Counted from the first letter of the stretch, positions 35,451 through 44,987 are shown. The stretch: 64,000 nt of DNA from Nostoc sp. CHAB 5834 (GCA_020829485.1 JAIVFU010000008.1:77973-141972); one strand, 5' to 3'. Notes: a model not told the origin generated them from the sequence alone. A program made the numbers and translations.

Positions 35451-35888
35451 ATGACTGAAACTGCAACTGCGCCATTAACCGGAAAAGCACTACTTGCTAA
35501 AGTAAAAGAACTTTCCACTTTACCACGCCGAGAAAGAGCTAAACAGTGCGGCTATTACACTGTTACTAAGAATAACCAGGTTCGTGTCAATCTCACTGAT
35601 TTTTATGACGCTTTGCTATCGGCTAGAGGGATTCCTCTAAGTCCAGAAGCACCTAAAGATGGTCGTGGTCGTGAACCGACATATCGCGTTAGTGTCCATC
35701 AAAATGGTCAGATTGTGATTGGTGCCACATATACCAAAGCAATGGGCTTAAAGGCTGGAGATGAGTTTGAAATTAGGTTGGGATACAAACATATTCACCT
35801 GATTCAACTCGGTGAAAGTGACAAAAAACTAACCTCACAAGATATAGACTCCGACGAATTGGACGAAGATTTGGAAGACGAAGAGTAA
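35451..35888 (+). CDS. calA: cyAbrB1/CalA-type transcriptional regulator
   Basis: A 145-residue AbrB-family DNA-binding protein (start ATG 35451, MTETATAPLTGKALLAKV). The N-terminal part has the cyanobacterial pattern LPRRERAKQCGYYTVTKNNQVRVNLTDFYDALL. The C-terminal AbrB domain follows with EPTYRVSVHQNGQIVIGATYTKAMGLKAGDEFEIRLGYKHIHL, then an acidic tail. cyAbrB proteins are abundant global regulators of carbon and nitrogen balance, hydrogenase and redox genes; CalA is the Anabaena cyAbrB1. The subtype rests on similarity by eye (Lys/Arg residues and the GYYTVTKN pattern). Confidence 0.85.
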   Translation: MTETATAPLTGKALLAKVKELSTLPRRERAKQCGYYTVTKNNQVRVNLTDFYDALLSARGIPLSPEAPKDGRGREPTYRVSVHQNGQIVIGATYTKAMGLKAGDEFEIRLGYKHIHLIQLGESDKKLTSQDIDSDELDEDLEDEE

Positions 35889-36076
35889 ATTTGCTGATGG
35901 TAGGGATAAGTTTCAGGTGATGATAACTTGTCCTTACCTCGACAGCAAACTAGTAGCTCTATTTAGAAGAAAATTTTGTCACAAGTGAAGAATACGATTA
36001 GACCCCTTGCAAAAGTCACCAAATTTAGTAGAGTCTTGATTAATCAGCAAGAAATCTATAGTGCAAGAAGTCTATC

Positions 36077-36946
36077 GTGTTTTTTTTGTTTAGTTTGATA
36101 ACTTACTTTGAGTCTTCTGTCAACACTTTATTGGTGTTTATGGAAAATCCACCAGCACTAGTTGTAGTGATGGCATTTTTTATTTTCTGGATAGTTTGCT
36201 GGTTGCCAGTGGCAACAGTATCAGCAATATTGCTCAATTGGCAACCCCCTAAACCTTTACAACCAGAGCAAAAGATGCCGTTATTGGTGTCACTCTACCT
36301 ATTAGCTCCCCTAATTCTGTGGGGAGTTAATTGGCTTACCAATAAATCTTTTTCCGATTACGGCTTTGTTGGGAATCTTTCAACTCTTGGTTCTTTAACA
36401 CTAGGTTTTGCTTTGGGAGTGGTGAGCCTAGCTATTGTATTTAGTGGGCAATTCGGGTTAGGCTGGTGTTCTTTTGAAAAGACGAATTTAAAGTTAGCGC
36501 TACCCATCTTGCTACCGATTTTCTTGATAGCGTTATTAGTCGGTGGGATAGAAGAGTTAGTTTTTCGCGGTTTCCTGTTTACTGAATTAGCGCAGGATTA
36601 TCCAGTTTGGGTAGCAGCAGCAATTTCTAGCTTGATATTTGCTTTGCTACATTTGGTTTGGGAGCAACTTGAAACCGCACCTCAACTCCCTGGATTATGG
36701 CTGATGGGAATAGTGCTGGTGTTGGCACGCTTTGCCTCTAACAACAATTTGGGTTTAGCTTGGGGACTGCACGCAGGATGGATATGGGCGATCGCCACCA
36801 TAGACACAGCAGAATTAATTACTTATACAGGTAAAGTCTCTCATTGGTTCACTGGTAAGAACAAAAAACCCCTAGCTGGCTTGGCGGGAATTATTTGTGT
36901 ATTGGGAACTGGAGTGATTATCTGGCTTTTATCTAGGTATTTTTAA
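36077..36946 (+). CDS. CPBP-family intramembrane metalloprotease
   Basis: Up to 289 residues with about eight hydrophobic spans. The CPBP/Abi motifs are visible: GGIEELVFRGFLF (motif 1, about 157-169, with the EE pair and R), FALLHL (motif 2, His) and the C-terminal GLAWGLHAGW (motif 3). Relatives cleave prenylated or membrane peptides, but the cyanobacterial substrates are unknown. The start is uncertain: GTG at 36077, or ATG at 36140 (MENPPALVV), neither with a strong ribosome site. It ends before a shared convergent terminator. Confidence 0.88.
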   Translation: MFFLFSLITYFESSVNTLLVFMENPPALVVVMAFFIFWIVCWLPVATVSAILLNWQPPKPLQPEQKMPLLVSLYLLAPLILWGVNWLTNKSFSDYGFVGNLSTLGSLTLGFALGVVSLAIVFSGQFGLGWCSFEKTNLKLALPILLPIFLIALLVGGIEELVFRGFLFTELAQDYPVWVAAAISSLIFALLHLVWEQLETAPQLPGLWLMGIVLVLARFASNNNLGLAWGLHAGWIWAIATIDTAELITYTGKVSHWFTGKNKKPLAGLAGIICVLGTGVIIWLLSRYF

Positions 36947-36995
36947 CCATAATTAACAATTCAAAAATAAAGTGAAAATAGGGCAGGCGAAACGC

Positions 36996-37032
36996 CCACC
37001 CCACAAGAGATGATTAATTTTTTGTGGGGTGG
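36996..37032. terminator. Bidirectional terminator-like hairpin
   Basis: A perfect 11-bp stem, CCACCCCACAA (36996-37006) and TTGTGGGGTGG (37022-37032), with a 15-base AT-rich loop. It lies between the convergent CPBP and reductase genes. Confidence 0.75.
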
Positions 37033-37073
37033 ATGTCTTATCCACTAAAGATTCGTTACCTAATGCCTAATAC

Positions 37074-38195
37074 TTAACTTCCAAAACCAGGAATTAAACG
37101 CTTGAGCGCGCGATCGGCAACGTCGCCATAGCGTAGTTCTCCACATAGAATCTTACCCATAATTTGGGCACCCGAGGGGCGCTTAACACCAACTTTGTAG
37201 CCAATCCCAGGAAAGCGATAGAATGCTCCACCTAATTTTTGCGCCCAAGCCATCTCAGTGCCCCATTCTTCATTAATGGCTTCACTATATTTTTCTAAAG
37301 CGTTGGTATCACCAGAAAGAGCCTCATTAATGGCTCCTGCTGCCATCAAACCGCTAAAAATTGACGGACGAATGCCTTCTGCTGTCATGGGATCAACTAC
37401 ACAAGCAGCTTCCCCAGCCAAAACCGCATTTTGAGTATGCAACTGTTGGTTGCCATCCCACAAGCAAAGGGGATAACCATACTGCTTGCTATTTTTGATA
37501 TCTACATCAAACGATCGCGCATACTCATCTAAAATCTTTTTAAAGTCTTGAGGTTGTCCACCGATAAACGTACCGATACCAATTGAATAACCGTCCGCCT
37601 TCGGAAAGTTCCAGATGTAACCATTTTTCACCAAGCCAAACTCGAAGTGAATTGTGGATTTGTCCTTCACATCTGCGAGAACTTCTGCTTCCAAAGCTCC
37701 TGCTAAACGGCGTTTACGGTTTTTGAAGCCTAGCCATTTTGCCATTGGCCCCTTGACACCATCAGCCGCGATTAGGTAGCGACCTGTAACTGGCCCATTG
37801 ACTGTGTTAACTTGCCAATAGTCGCTTTTAAACTCAATACCCGTGACTTCAGTATTATCTCGTAGTTCAGCCCCTTTTTTCTCCCCTTGCTGCACGAGAA
37901 AATGGTCAAAAATATCTCGTCGCACCATCCAGACTGGTTCAATTGTTGCGATTTTTGCTTCCACAGGGTCGCCCAATTTCCAGGTAAAGCGAAGGGAGTC
38001 GGCTTTTACAGAAATCGCTGGGCTAAAATCAAAGTCAAACCATTGAGCGATCGCTGGAGATACACCACCGCCACAAGGCTTATATCTTGGTAGGGATTCT
38101 TTTTCTAACACTAATACTGAGCGACCTTGTTTGGCTAAATGATATGCAGCTGTTCCACCAGCTGGCCCAGCGCCGACGATGATGCAGTCGTACAT
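37074..38195 (-). CDS. Geranylgeranyl reductase-family FAD oxidoreductase
   Basis: 373 residues from ATG at 38195 (MYDCIIVGAGPAGGTAAYHLAKQG), where the FAD-binding Rossmann motif begins at once; the longer frame to 38264 adds an unlikely leader. Other marks are PRYKPCGGGVSP, RYLIAADGVKGPMAKWLG, GYIWNFPKADGYSIGIG and the second FAD motif VLAGEAACVVDPMTAEGIRPSIFSG. The family reduces geranylgeranyl groups for chlorophyll, tocopherol or carotenoid-linked lipids. It differs from classical ChlP, so the exact substrate is open. Confidence 0.87.
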   Translation of the reverse strand: MYDCIIVGAGPAGGTAAYHLAKQGRSVLVLEKESLPRYKPCGGGVSPAIAQWFDFDFSPAISVKADSLRFTWKLGDPVEAKIATIEPVWMVRRDIFDHFLVQQGEKKGAELRDNTEVTGIEFKSDYWQVNTVNGPVTGRYLIAADGVKGPMAKWLGFKNRKRRLAGALEAEVLADVKDKSTIHFEFGLVKNGYIWNFPKADGYSIGIGTFIGGQPQDFKKILDEYARSFDVDIKNSKQYGYPLCLWDGNQQLHTQNAVLAGEAACVVDPMTAEGIRPSIFSGLMAAGAINEALSGDTNALEKYSEAINEEWGTEMAWAQKLGGAFYRFPGIGYKVGVKRPSGAQIMGKILCGELRYGDVADRALKRLIPGFGS

Positions 38196-38279
38196 AAGGC
38201 TGAATTTTTGCTCCTGAACTAGTGATTTTCTATTGAGATAAGTAAGTAGGCGAGAATAAATCAAAGTAGATTAAGTAAT

Positions 38280-38370
38280 GTAAAAAATCTTGAGATGAGT
38301 TCGTAGTGAACGCGAGTGCGTCTCGTAGTGAGCGGCTCCAGCCCTCTCTACGAGACGCTACGCGAACAAA
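38280..38370. repeat. Dispersed inverted repeat with GCGTCTCGTAG arms
   Basis: Arms GCGTCTCGTAG (near 38318) and CTACGAGACGC (near 38350) form an inverted repeat, followed by an AGGACTAAAGTCCT hairpin near 38372. A related half is at 45928-45950. Confidence 0.6.
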
Positions 38371-38460
38371 TTAGGACTAAAGTCCTTACTACAAACCTCT
38401 TCATTATTCACGCCGCTCTACTTAGTTGATCAATTTTTGTTAACAACCCTAACAAATGAT

Positions 38461-38497
38461 AAAGGCTGAAGAATTTATCCATCATCCTTCAGCCTTT
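38461..38497 (-). terminator. Terminator-like hairpin after frr
   Basis: AAAGGCTGAAG (38461-38471) and CTTCAGCCTTT (38487-38497) form a perfect 11-bp stem, 19 nt after the frr stop. The U-tract is weak. Confidence 0.7.
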
Positions 38498-38516
38498 ATG
38501 GTTCAGACATTAAACT

Positions 38517-39065
38517 TTAAACAGTCGAGATGTCCTTTTCTTTTTCTACCAAGAGTGAGTCTATTTTGGCAATGTACTCGTTTGTCAGTTTTTGCAAGCT
38601 ATCTTGTTGGTCTTTTGATTCATCTTTGGAGATTTCAGAGGCTTTCTCCTGTTTGCGAATCGCGTCTACGGCATCGCGGCGGATGTTGCGAATAGCAACA
38701 CGACCTTCTTCAGCATATTTAGATGCCATTTTGACAAATTCTTTACGGCGATCGCTTGTCAAAGGCGGAATATTCAGCCGAATTACAGAACCATCGTTAC
38801 TGGGGGTTAAACCCACATCTGAGAGGGAAATAGCCTTCTCAACGATGTTTAGGGTATTACGCTCGTAGGGCTGAATCAGAATTGTCGAGGCATCTGGCGT
38901 GCTAATATTTGCCAGTGATTTTATCGGCGTGGGCGAACCGTAATAGTCCACTAAGACCTTATCTAATAGACTCGCATTGGCGCGACCAGTGCGAATCGTG
39001 TTAAAAGCTCGTTGAGTTGAATCAACAGAACTTTGCATTTTACTTTTCGCGTCAGCTAATATCAC
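38517..39065 (-). CDS. frr: Ribosome recycling factor
   Basis: 182 residues from GTG at 39065, chosen because GGGAGG lies five bases upstream and the protein then opens as [33 protein letters not shown], the normal Frr N-terminus. Later marks are [41 protein letters not shown] and the C-terminal charged helix. It splits post-termination ribosomes with EF-G. The GTG lies 14 nt inside the end of pyrH, so the two are translationally coupled. Confidence 0.96.
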   Translation of the reverse strand: MILADAKSKMQSSVDSTQRAFNTIRTGRANASLLDKVLVDYYGSPTPIKSLANISTPDASTILIQPYERNTLNIVEKAISLSDVGLTPSNDGSVIRLNIPPLTSDRRKEFVKMASKYAEEGRVAIRNIRRDAVDAIRKQEKASEISKDESKDQQDSLQKLTNEYIAKIDSLLVEKEKDISTV

Positions 39066-39780
39066 AAGAACCTCCCACAAGGGTACCGATGGATTCTCCC
39101 AAGATGGCTCGGTGGATGTTACCTCGCACCGTTAAGTCAAATACCAGAATTGGGATATTATTTTCTTTACACAAGGCGATCGCCGTACTATCCATCACCC
39201 GCAAATCTTTGGCTAAAACATGCGCGTAGGTAAGGCTATTGTAACGCTTGGCGTTAGGATAAATATGAGGATCGGCATCATACACTCCATCTACTTTGGT
39301 GGCTTTAAAAATCACTTCCGCATCAATTTCTGCGGCTCTTAATGCGGCAGTAGTATCTGTAGTAAAGAAGGGATTCCCAGAACCAGCACCAAAAATTACC
39401 ACCCGCCCTTTTTCAAGATGGCGGATGGCACGACGACGGATATACGGTTCTGCTAATTCTTGCATAGCGATCGCAGTTTGCACCCGCGTCTGTACTCCTA
39501 TGCGTTCTAGTGAATCTTGCAACGTCATGGCATTCATTACCGTGGCAATCATCCCAATATAGTCAGCGGTTGCCCTGTCCATCCCCGCCGACGCTGCTTT
39601 CACGCCACGAAAAATATTGCCGCCGCCAACAACTATGGCGATTTGAGTGCCAGTGGCTATCACCTCTGCTAATTCTTGTGCTATGCCTTTGACCACTTCG
39701 GGATCAATACCATAGCCCATGTTGCCCATTAAGGCTTCACCGCTCAGTTTGAGTAAAACCCGTCGGTAATTCGTTCCCAT
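39052..39780 (-). CDS. pyrH: Uridylate kinase
   Basis: 242 residues from ATG at 39780 ([19 protein letters not shown]), preceded by GCGGAA; the longer frame to 39819 is not needed. It phosphorylates UMP to UDP and is regulated by GTP and UTP. Motifs include GGGNIFRG (about 53-60), [36 protein letters not shown] and [11 protein letters not shown]. The pyrH-frr order is widely conserved in bacteria, and here the genes overlap by 14 nt. Confidence 0.97.
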   Translation of the reverse strand: MGTNYRRVLLKLSGEALMGNMGYGIDPEVVKGIAQELAEVIATGTQIAIVVGGGNIFRGVKAASAGMDRATADYIGMIATVMNAMTLQDSLERIGVQTRVQTAIAMQELAEPYIRRRAIRHLEKGRVVIFGAGSGNPFFTTDTTAALRAAEIDAEVIFKATKVDGVYDADPHIYPNAKRYNSLTYAHVLAKDLRVMDSTAIALCKENNIPILVFDLTVRGNIHRAILGESIGTLVGGSCDIS

Positions 39781-39851
39781 GAAGTTCCGCTTTATCAAAA
39801 AAGTTGCAATTGCCTCCAACTTAAGATAGCAGTTACAGGGACTATCTATGT

Positions 39852-40406
39852 CTAGTTACGCCAAATCAATGTAGTACCTATTGGTTCTGTTTCTGGTATA
39901 TCTATTTCTTCACCAAGAAACAGAGAAGCGATCGCAGTTCTCAAATAATCCTCTCTCACCGATAATGGATCTTGGGGATGATCGTCAATTTTACCTTTGT
40001 ATCGTACTATACCATTACTATCTATTAAAAATGCTATTGGTGTTTTTGTAGCACCAAAACTGCGGGTTACATCTTGCGTCGAGTCCCACAGGTAAGGAAA
40101 GTTCAAATCGTGACGCTGGGCAAAAGCTTTCATATTTTCAAAGCTTGGCCTCGTGCCGTGATTACCGTCACTACCATTCATACCAATTAGTGTGAAGCCT
40201 TTGGGGGCAAATTCGGCTTGAATGTTTTTTAACCTGTCTATGTACCACTCCACATAAGGGCAGTGGTTACATAGAGAAATAACAGCCACTGCTCGGAACT
40301 TCTCAAGATAACGCCTGAGATGGTGTACTTGATCATCAATTCCTGGCAGTTCAAAATCGGGTGCATAGCTCCCAATGGGAGTATCGATTGTTTCTAGTAG
40401 ATTCAT
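39852..40406 (-). CDS. Thioredoxin-family (redoxin) protein
   Basis: A 184-residue cytosolic redoxin of the AhpC/TSA-TlpA type. Marks are [23 protein letters not shown] (about 46-57, a CxxC-type redox centre), [13 protein letters not shown] and [23 protein letters not shown]. Members are common in cyanobacteria as thioredoxin-like reductases or peroxide-linked enzymes, and the partner is unknown. No signal peptide. It stands alone with a 446-bp gap upstream. Confidence 0.88.
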   Translation of the reverse strand: MNLLETIDTPIGSYAPDFELPGIDDQVHHLRRYLEKFRAVAVISLCNHCPYVEWYIDRLKNIQAEFAPKGFTLIGMNGSDGNHGTRPSFENMKAFAQRHDLNFPYLWDSTQDVTRSFGATKTPIAFLIDSNGIVRYKGKIDDHPQDPLSVREDYLRTAIASLFLGEEIDIPETEPIGTTLIWRN

Positions 40407-40852
40407 GATTTCTGGCTCGCAGAACTAGGAACAAGAAAAATATTGTTAAATTCAGCGTCAGTTTCCAGTTGCAAACCACCCCTTAGCCGATGCCTCATAT
40501 TCGACAATGTTATATACCAAATTCGCGATCGTAAATTGTGAAACTACTGAATCTAGCAGTGATGCTAATTCGCTCACATCTAAAAATAGCGAAAATATTA
40601 CTCACATTATTGTAGAAGTTATGATTTTTAATACTGACATAATCTAAGTTGTGAGTAAATTACCTCTATCAACAAGACGGAAATCTATGCTGGATAAAAC
40701 TATCAGCCTAGAAGCTTTCGTGCTGTCTGTCTAAGCTATCACTAGAGCAAAGGATTTACTTTGAAAATCTGATAAATTTTATTCAAATTCACAACAATTT
40801 TACTTACGTCTTGCTGCTGAAAGGCTTTTACCCTTATATTCATCAAATTTTT
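40407..40852. other. Gap between redoxin and hydrolase genes
   Basis: A 446-bp AT-rich gap with divergent promoters expected. No gene, strong hairpin or named site is recognised. Confidence 0.5.
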
Positions 40853-41752
40853 ATGACAACCTCAAGTTCAAAAACAGCACTTACCTCTACAAAAACCTGG
40901 ATTTGGCAAGATTTCCCTATCTGCTATCAAACCCAAGGAACCACTGGCCCAGCTGTTGTTCTGGTGCATGGATTTGGCGCTTCTTGGTGGCATTGGCGGA
41001 AGAATATTCCCGTATTAGCACAAAGTTGCCGTGTTTATGCGATCGATTTAATTGGTTTTGGCGCTTCCGCAAAACCTCAACCTGGAGAAAAAATTACCTA
41101 TACACTAGAAACTTGGGGACAGCAAGTGGCAGATTTTTGCCGTGAAGTTGTCGGTGAGCCAGCTTTTTTAGTCGGAAATTCTATTGGCTGTATTGTAGCC
41201 ATGCAAGCAGCAGTAAGCAACCCAGATATTGCTTTAGGAGTTGCTTTGCTCAACTGTTCTTTACGGCTGTTGCACGATCGCAAACGGGTAACTTTACCTT
41301 TATCTCGTCGTTACGGAGCGCCTCTACTGCAACGCCTGTTATCTATCAAACCAGTTGGTGATTTCTTTTTCAATCAACTCGCCAAACCGAAAACGGTGCG
41401 GAAAATTCTGCTGCAAGCTTATGCAAATGCTGAGATGGTGACAGATGAGTTGGTAGATATTCTTATTTCACCAGCAAGCGATCCGGGGGCTGGGGCTGTG
41501 TTTCTTGCCTTTACTTCTTATTCTACAGGGCCACTACCAGAAGACCTATTGCCACTGTTACCCTGTCCGGCAATTATCTTGTGGGGAACGGTCGATCCGT
41601 GGGAACCAATTAAATTAGGGAGAGAATTAGCTAACTTTCCCCAAGTGGAAAAGTTTATTCCTTTAGAGGGAGTGGGGCATTGTCCGCAGGATGAAGCGCC
41701 AGAGTTAGTCAATCCGATTTTACTCGATTGGATTTTGGAGCGATCGCGGTAA
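40853..41752 (+). CDS. Alpha/beta hydrolase
   Basis: 299 residues from ATG at 40853 (MTTSSSKTALTSTKTWIW); the longer frame from 40811 adds a poorly supported leader. The catalytic triad is visible: Ser in VGNSIGCIVA, Asp in LWGTVDPWEP and His in LEGVGHCPQDE. The oxyanion region is VLVHGFGASWWHWR. Relatives in cyanobacteria and plants include pheophytinase-like and chlorophyll dephytylase-like enzymes, so a role in pigment or lipid turnover is possible but not shown. Confidence 0.87.
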   Translation: MTTSSSKTALTSTKTWIWQDFPICYQTQGTTGPAVVLVHGFGASWWHWRKNIPVLAQSCRVYAIDLIGFGASAKPQPGEKITYTLETWGQQVADFCREVVGEPAFLVGNSIGCIVAMQAAVSNPDIALGVALLNCSLRLLHDRKRVTLPLSRRYGAPLLQRLLSIKPVGDFFFNQLAKPKTVRKILLQAYANAEMVTDELVDILISPASDPGAGAVFLAFTSYSTGPLPEDLLPLLPCPAIILWGTVDPWEPIKLGRELANFPQVEKFIPLEGVGHCPQDEAPELVNPILLDWILERSR

Positions 41753-41766
41753 TCATCTGTGAGAGG

Positions 41767-42120
41767 TTATAAATACTGTTTGAAAACAATAAAGACGACA
41801 ATTCCAACGAAAATAAAGAGGACTAAAGTAGCTATTAAACCACGGTGTCGAGAGACAACATCAAGAAGTACTAGTAGCCAGAATAAGGCAATCTCAACTG
41901 GGCTAGCAATGAGCACAAGTATGAGATATCGTTGAGTTTGTTTAGCCAGCAAAACAAAATTAAAATCTCTGCTGAAAGAACGGCCTTCAAGACCAGAGTC
42001 CGATATCGTTAGATCCACCAAGTTAACTAATAAACCAATAATTACTATGCCTCCCATTACTGTCAATACAACAGCCAGTCCTTTAAATAGTCGATTAAAT
42101 AGTCGATTTATAAGCATCAT
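41767..42120 (-). CDS. Hypothetical three-span membrane protein
   Basis: A 117-residue protein with hydrophobic spans at about 14-35, 63-87 and 92-115 and a short polar loop (DSGLEGRSFSRDFNF). I do not recognise a family. It is convergent with the hydrolase gene, with only 14 nt between the stops. Confidence 0.65.
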   Translation of the reverse strand: MMLINRLFNRLFKGLAVVLTVMGGIVIIGLLVNLVDLTISDSGLEGRSFSRDFNFVLLAKQTQRYLILVLIASPVEIALFWLLVLLDVVSRHRGLIATLVLFIFVGIVVFIVFKQYL

Positions 42121-42477
42121 TTTTTGCTCCTATAAGAAAATTTTGACATAATGATAAGTATTATTAAGTTCAAAGACATTCGCCGAAGTTATTGAACGGA
42201 CAGATACCACAATCTACGGACTCGCCGCCTTGTAGACAAAATATATCTGTAGCAACCTGCAATTATAAATCCCTCAACCTGCAACCATCACTGTTTTCAG
42301 CCAAGATTAAATGCAACTATAATTTCATTTGAACCAGGGGTAGGTTGGGTTGAGGAACGAAACCCAACACCAAGAATCCTTCATTTTGTTGGGTAACACT
42401 AAAGTTCAACCCAACCTACAAATATTTGATTTTTTCAGAGTAATAAAAGAGCGTTAGGAATAGGGTACTCAAGGCAA
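42121..42477. other. Gap holding an inverted-repeat element
   Basis: A 357-bp gap whose only recognisable content is the 80-bp element at 42340-42419. The rest is AT-rich. Confidence 0.6.
42340..42419. repeat. 80-bp GTAGGTTGGGTTG inverted-repeat element
   Basis: Perfect 13-bp ends GTAGGTTGGGTTG (42340-42352) and CAACCCAACCTAC (42407-42419), with an inner AACCCAACA...TGTTGGGT pair. This is a frequent MITE-like family in cyanobacterial genomes. A fragment lies near 58837-58870. Confidence 0.85.
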
Positions 42478-43182
42478 TTAGTAACTCAAAACTAACTGAC
42501 TTAAAAAGTAGGCAAGGGCTGCACTGCCTAAAGGAACTGTCAAATTGTCAATACCCAAAAATGAAACAGCTTCTAAAGCCGTAGCTATAACTGCTACTAA
42601 CAGTGATACTGCCCAAGTTTGCCAACTGTTTCCTTGAGTTCCAACTAAAATCAAAATACTAACAACATAGCTAACGAACATCATAGTTAGGGAGCCTTCC
42701 CAACTTTTTTCTGTTCCAAAAACTTTATACTTATGTTTACCAAAGCGTTGCCCAATTAAGGCTGCTAGTCCATCTCCCCAAGTCATGATCAAAATTCCGA
42801 GTGCTGCGTATTGGGGTTGTTGTAAATACCAGAACCAGGCGACTAAAATACCGAAACTGACAGAGTAAAAAAACGTCCCTAAACTTTGGCGGCCAACGCT
42901 ATTAATACCAGGAAGAATGGGTAATCGGTAGGATAATAAAGTGATTGCACTGGCTAAAATAGAAGCTGTAATCCCTACGCTAGCGGGAATATTTAGCCAC
43001 CAAGCGATTAAAATCACATTACCAGTGCCAATATGAACTATCTTCCGCACGATTTCTGGCTTGTCGGCAAAGCGATTTACCACCCCTGCAATCAGAAGGA
43101 TGAGTAACACCCAAATTGCAACCGACGCAATTTGCAGCCAGAAAACCGGAATTGAGGTGAAGTCAGAAAATGTAATTAACAA
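42478..43182 (-). CDS. Phytol/polyprenol kinase-like membrane protein (VTE5 type)
   Basis: A 234-residue protein with about seven hydrophobic spans. The CDP-alcohol/dolichol-kinase pattern is seen in RKIVHIGTGNVILIAWW, TWGDGLAALIGQRFGKHKYKVFGTEKSWEGSLTMM and ATALEAVSFLGIDNLTVPLGSA. The Synechocystis and plant homologues phosphorylate phytol released from chlorophyll for tocopherol synthesis. That role fits here, with a geranylgeranyl reductase-family gene about 4 kb away. Confidence 0.86.
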   Translation of the reverse strand: MLITFSDFTSIPVFWLQIASVAIWVLLILLIAGVVNRFADKPEIVRKIVHIGTGNVILIAWWLNIPASVGITASILASAITLLSYRLPILPGINSVGRQSLGTFFYSVSFGILVAWFWYLQQPQYAALGILIMTWGDGLAALIGQRFGKHKYKVFGTEKSWEGSLTMMFVSYVVSILILVGTQGNSWQTWAVSLLVAVIATALEAVSFLGIDNLTVPLGSAALAYFLSQLVLSY

Positions 43183-43243
43183 AGATGCAACAAAATGAAA
43201 ATTTTTACCCCTGTTACTAATTTATAAGATTTGGGTAGCTGCA

Positions 43244-43480
43244 ATGAAATTATTATTTATTTGGCTGATTCGGGGCTACCGAATGTTTATCTCGCCGTTG
43301 TTTCTCCCGACTTGTCGCTTTCAACCAACTTGTTCGATGTATGCTATTGAAGCTATTGAGCGATTTGGAGTGTTGCGTGGTAGCTGGATGGCAACTCGGC
43401 GGATTTTGCGCTGTCATCCGTTTCATCCAGGTGGTTACGATCCAGTGCCAGAGGTGGTAGAAAAGGTGAAGGAGGAGTAG
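43244..43480 (+). CDS. yidD: Membrane protein insertion efficiency factor YidD
   Basis: A 78-residue protein with the full YidD pattern: [59 protein letters not shown]. The conserved cysteines are in CRFQPTC and RCHP. It aids insertion of membrane proteins with YidC. It is divergent from the kinase-like gene. Confidence 0.96.
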   Translation: MKLLFIWLIRGYRMFISPLFLPTCRFQPTCSMYAIEAIERFGVLRGSWMATRRILRCHPFHPGGYDPVPEVVEKVKEE

Positions 43481-43518
43481 TTTTGTGCAAATGGTGGTGA
43501 ATTGAGGATTGGAGTTTA

Positions 43519-43562
43519 AACGCAAAGGGGCGCGGAGGGAAGCGCAGAGGGGCGCAGAGAAT
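43519..43562. repeat. Dispersed GCGCGGAGG/GCGCAGAG repeat
   Basis: The arms ACGCAAAGG-GGCGCGGAGG and GCGCAGAGG-GGCGCAGAG match those of the repeat at 8438-8533, here with a shorter interior. Confidence 0.6.
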
Positions 43563-43679
43563 GAGAAGAGGGGTAGATTATTAAAGGATGTGTTTGTGGG
43601 TATAGCTATTTGGGGAGATGTCAACAGATGAGGTTGTCATCTAGCGTGGGAAGGTTGAATAATTTAATTTAGATTTACC

Positions 43680-43850
43680 ATGATTAATCCCACTGCGATT
43701 TCTATACCTGAACCACAAATTCCTACTCCTGGGCCGAATCCGCTACCCAGTCCTGAACCAGTACCTGCTCCCATTCCTCAGACGGTTCCAGGGCCAATTC
43801 CTCAAACAGTTCCAGAACCAATTCCCCAAACCATACCGGAACCTGTTTAG
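43680..43850 (+). CDS. Proline-rich microprotein
   Basis: A 56-residue open frame (MINPTAISIPEPQIPTPGPN...) made of Pro-Glu/Gln repeats (PIPQTVPGPIPQTVPEPIPQTIPEPV). About 40% is proline. No domain is recognised. A real gene is supported by the clean start, the repeat coding and the stop at 43848-43850, but the ribosome site is weak. It lies 45 nt before ychF and could be a leader peptide or a small disordered protein. Confidence 0.5.
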   Translation: MINPTAISIPEPQIPTPGPNPLPSPEPVPAPIPQTVPGPIPQTVPEPIPQTIPEPV

Positions 43851-43866
43851 ATTACCTTGGTAATGT

Positions 43867-43893
43867 AATCCAAAATCTAAAATCCAAAATCCA
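43867..43893. repeat. ATCCAAA heptamer array at the ychF start
   Basis: Four near-perfect ATCCAAA/ATCTAAA units end directly at the ychF start codon and leave no Shine-Dalgarno sequence. Confidence 0.8.
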
Positions 43894-43895
43894 AA

Positions 43896-44987
43896 ATGCT
43901 AAGAGCCGGAATTGTCGGACTTCCCAACGTCGGAAAATCTACTTTATTTAATGCTGTAGTTGCTAATGCTAAAGCAGAAGCAGCTAACTTCCCTTTTTGC
44001 ACGATTGAACCGAATGTCGGCGTTGTCGCAGTACCGGATGAACGGTTAAATGTTCTTGCTAATATTGCCGGTTCGGCACAAACTATCCCGGCGCGGGTTG
44101 AATTTGTAGATATCGCCGGTTTAGTTAAAGGCGCAAGTCAGGGTGAGGGACTAGGGAATCAATTCCTGTCCCACATCCGGGAAGTTGATGCGATCGTCCA
44201 TGTGGTACGTTGTTTTGAGAATGACGATATTATCCACGTTGCTGGTTCTGTTGACCCAGCGCGAGATATTGAAATCATTAATATAGAACTGGGTTTATCA
44301 GATTTAGCACAAATTGAGCGGCGAATTGACCGCACTCGCAAACAAGCTCGTACCAGCAAAGATGCACAGTTTGAAATCACAGTCTTAGAAAAATTAGCTG
44401 CGGCTTTAAATGAAGGTAAATCGGTGCGTCAGGTAAGCTTGAATGAAGAAGAAACAGAAATTATTAAAGGATTAGAACTGCTCACTTATAAACCGATTAT
44501 CTACGCTGCCAATGTATCTGAAGATGAGTTGGCAACTGGTAATCATTTTGTGGAGACAGTACAGCAAATTGCATCGACAGAAAATGCCCAAGTTGTGATA
44601 GTTTCGGCTCAAGTTGAAGCTGAATTAGTGGAATTACCAGAAGAAGATAAAGCTGATTTTCTCGCGTCTTTAGGTGTAGAAGAAGGCGGTTTGAAATCAT
44701 TGATTCGGGCAACTTACATGCTTTTAGGCTTGCGGACATATTTCACTTGTGGCCCTAAAGAAACCCGCGCTTGGACAATTAATGCCGGAATGTCTGCACC
44801 TCAAGCTGCTGGTGTAATTCACAGTGATTTTGAGCGGGGATTTATTCGCGCCGAAACTGTTGCCTATAAAGATTTGGTAACAACTGGTTCGATGAATACT
44901 GCGAAGGAAAAAGGGTTGGTTCGCAGTGAAGGGAAAGAGTATGTTGTGCAGGAAGGGGATGTAATGTTGTTCCGATTTAATGTATAG
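43896..44987 (+). CDS. ychF: Redox-regulated ATPase YchF (Ola1-like)
   Basis: A 363-residue OBG-type P-loop NTPase that prefers ATP. Motifs are GLPNVGKST (about 8-16), FVDIAGLVKGASQGEGLGNQFL (G3 region) and the C-terminal TGS domain ending in EYVVQEGDVMLFRFNV. The G4 position is YAANVSEDE in place of NKxD, typical of YchF. It binds ribosomes and takes part in stress responses. The start codon is part of a heptamer array with no ribosome site. Confidence 0.97.
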   Translation: MLRAGIVGLPNVGKSTLFNAVVANAKAEAANFPFCTIEPNVGVVAVPDERLNVLANIAGSAQTIPARVEFVDIAGLVKGASQGEGLGNQFLSHIREVDAIVHVVRCFENDDIIHVAGSVDPARDIEIINIELGLSDLAQIERRIDRTRKQARTSKDAQFEITVLEKLAAALNEGKSVRQVSLNEEETEIIKGLELLTYKPIIYAANVSEDELATGNHFVETVQQIASTENAQVVIVSAQVEAELVELPEEDKADFLASLGVEEGGLKSLIRATYMLLGLRTYFTCGPKETRAWTINAGMSAPQAAGVIHSDFERGFIRAETVAYKDLVTTGSMNTAKEKGLVRSEGKEYVVQEGDVMLFRFNV

